64,000 bases of DNA. It comes from Vibrio tubiashii (GTDB taxonomy: Bacteria > Pseudomonadota > Gammaproteobacteria > Enterobacterales > Vibrionaceae). The stretch is taken from NCBI RefSeq assembly GCF_028551255.1, contig NZ_CP117029.1, positions 1,054,001-1,118,000 on the forward strand, written 5' to 3'. The position numbers and the translations under genes are program-made. Positions within the stretch are counted from its first letter, which is position 1. Each line of letters starts with the position of its first letter. Of this stretch, positions 63,093-64,000 are shown one piece after another. Under the pieces are notes generated by a model, which had not been told where the DNA came from, did no database searches, and saw only the letters and a list, made by a program, of their open reading frames with translations.

Positions 63093-63231
63093 AATGCCAG
63101 CTATCCACTTCAGCACTAAATATCTCTTCTATCGCAACGATCTGCTCTGGTTCGTCGATCAGCCAATCTTGGGCATTGCTTAGTTCAATCTCAGCAACAT
63201 CTACACAATGGGTCTTGGTTAGGTTCAGCAT
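63091..63231 (-). CDS. Small acidic protein, 46 residues, unassigned
   Basis: An ORF of 47 codons too short for most gene tracks. It has a strong ribosome site (AAGGAGG six bases before ATG 63231), starts MLNLTKTHCV and ends EVDSWH, and is acidic (about eleven Glu/Asp in 46). No membrane segment or known motif is apparent. It overlaps the tail of the focA terminator. The codon use looks like a real gene. I do not recognise it. Confidence 0.55.
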   Translation of the reverse strand: MLNLTKTHCVDVAEIELSNAQDWLIDEPEQIVAIEEIFSAEVDSWH

Positions 63232-63392
63232 AACGCCCTCCTTAGGTTAGCTAGTATCAACCTAGGTACCTTGAGTGACAGTTTTATTACGCTATTCGAA
63301 TTAAATTATATGCGTATGAATGCAAAGAAAATTTTTATTGAGATTTTACTTGCACTCTGGCTAGACCAGTTGTTTCCTAGGTATCACCACGG

Positions 63393-63415
63393 TTATCCAC
63401 AGAATCTGTGGATAA
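63393..63415. promoter_or_regulatory. Inverted pair of DnaA-box sequences
   Basis: TTATCCACA and its reverse TGTGGATAA face each other five bases apart. Both match the consensus DnaA box exactly. The site lies 33 bases after the fetB stop. As a hairpin, it could also be a weak terminator without a T-run. Confidence 0.5.
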
Positions 63416-63447
63416 GATCTTGTGGGTAGCGGATCGACGATTAAAGA

Positions 63448-64000
63448 TCAGTCGGCTGATTTGATCTTAACCAGCACTCTTCCTTCGTTATTAATGCATT
63501 TCTTGATAGTCAGTTGTAGGGAGAGCATGACGGAGAGAGACATCATAACCAGAATCGCCACCATAATCAGAATCTGATATTTGATCGCAACTAATGGGCT
63601 TGCGCCGCCTAAAATTTGTCCGGTCATCATGCCTGGTAAGGTCACCAATCCCGTGGTGCTCATTGTGGCTAGAGTTGGGGCGAGTGAGCGTCGCATCGCC
63701 TCTTGCACAAAAGGTAGCGTGGCATATTTAGGCGAGGCTCCGAGTGAGATGGCGGCCTCGTATTCACTTTTTCTCTCATCTAAAGCGGTAAATACGTTCT
63801 GAAGTGCGACAATATTACCACTCATAGAGTTGCCCAGCAGCATCCCTGCCAATGGGATCATATATTGAGCGCTGTATAGAGGCTGTGGCTGAATCACAAG
63901 CACTGAGATAATCGTAAGCATAGGGAATAGCCCAGCGGTTAGGGCGATTGTGACTGGCAGCAACAGGGCTTCTCTGGGCAATCTGGCTTTACCAACAATA
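63448..64000 (-). CDS. fetB: Iron export ABC transporter permease FetB (5' part cut)
   Basis: A partial membrane protein of the UPF0014 family; the reading frame is open to the window end (it reads IVGKARLPREALLL on the minus strand), so the N terminus is missing. Several helices and the loops YMIPLAGMLLGNSMSGNIVAL and GLVTLPGMMTGQILGGASPLVAIKYQI, cited by LAGMLLGNSMSG and LVTLPGMMTGQILGG, match FetB (YbbM), the permease of the FetAB exporter that protects against iron stress. fetA should lie beyond the window edge. Gene starts here only as an internal TTG; do not take that as the true start. Confidence 0.88.
   Translation of the reverse strand, partial: IVGKARLPREALLLPVTIALTAGLFPMLTIISVLVIQPQPLYSAQYMIPLAGMLLGNSMSGNIVALQNVFTALDERKSEYEAAISLGASPKYATLPFVQEAMRRSLAPTLATMSTTGLVTLPGMMTGQILGGASPLVAIKYQILIMVAILVMMSLSVMLSLQLTIKKCINNEGRVLVKIKSAD

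Overview
The window is a gram-negative, gamma-proteobacterial chromosome segment that fits Vibrio or a close relative in Vibrionaceae. Gene order supports this: glgC-glgA, tfoY with a cyclic-di-GMP riboswitch, purR, torD, torR, elyC, cmoM-mukFEB follow one another as I remember them from Vibrio cholerae chromosome 1, and MukBEF, monomeric isocitrate dehydrogenase and Bpt are present. The species cannot be fixed from the sequence alone. I saw no rRNA or tRNA gene, CRISPR array, prophage or complete insertion sequence. Most of the window is core chromosome.

Layout. (1) 1-8.9 kb: gapA, msrB, a DUF2989 lipoprotein, yeaC, ychJ, an EAL-HDOD protein, lpxH, ppiB, cysS, tdk, infA. (2) 9-16 kb: bpt-aat, a glycine-zipper envelope protein, aroA followed by a palindromic repeat, yciN, topA. 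(3) 16-27.6 kb: a membrane sensor with a degenerate GGDEF domain, glgC-glgA behind a structured leader, an alpha/beta hydrolase, a DUF2007 gene, a TVP38/TMEM64 membrane protein, tfoY with its riboswitch and promoter, purR, torD, torR and elyC. (4) 27.6-35 kb: cmoM-mukF-mukE-mukB with overlapping or nearly overlapping joints. (5) 35-41 kb: an accessory-looking module of an AraC regulator divergent from an aldehyde dehydrogenase, an acyl-CoA ligase and a GMC alcohol dehydrogenase, resembling AlkH, AlkK and AlkJ. (6) 41-44.2 kb: a three-gene operon of a retropepsin-like lipoprotein, an inactive transglutaminase with membrane helices, and a RimK-like ligase. (7) 44.4-50.4 kb: cmoB, cmoA, yecE, aspS, rluE, with two and a half copies of a palindromic repeat. 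(8) 50.4-57.7 kb: a 267-bp MITE-like element, icd, cspD, clpS-clpA and an unassigned outer-membrane protein. (9) 57.7-64 kb: a YdcF protein, an SDR-like protein, a LysR regulator divergent from a PACE exporter, a periplasmic binding protein, a TIGR02647 gene, focA, a 46-residue small ORF, and fetB cut by the window end.

How the genes work together. Four components of the leucine N-degron pathway lie in the window: Aat and Bpt add Leu or Phe to N termini, ClpS recognises the product and ClpA unfolds it. CmoA, CmoB and CmoM together make and methylate the cmo5U34 wobble base of tRNA. GlgC and GlgA make glycogen. Cyclic-di-GMP is a recurring theme: an EAL-HDOD protein, a degenerate GGDEF sensor and the tfoY riboswitch.

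The least explained items are the RimK-like/transglutaminase/retropepsin operon, the alcohol-to-acyl-CoA module, the two-hairpin glgC leader, the repeat families, the 46-residue ORF and a pair of inverted DnaA boxes near the right end.
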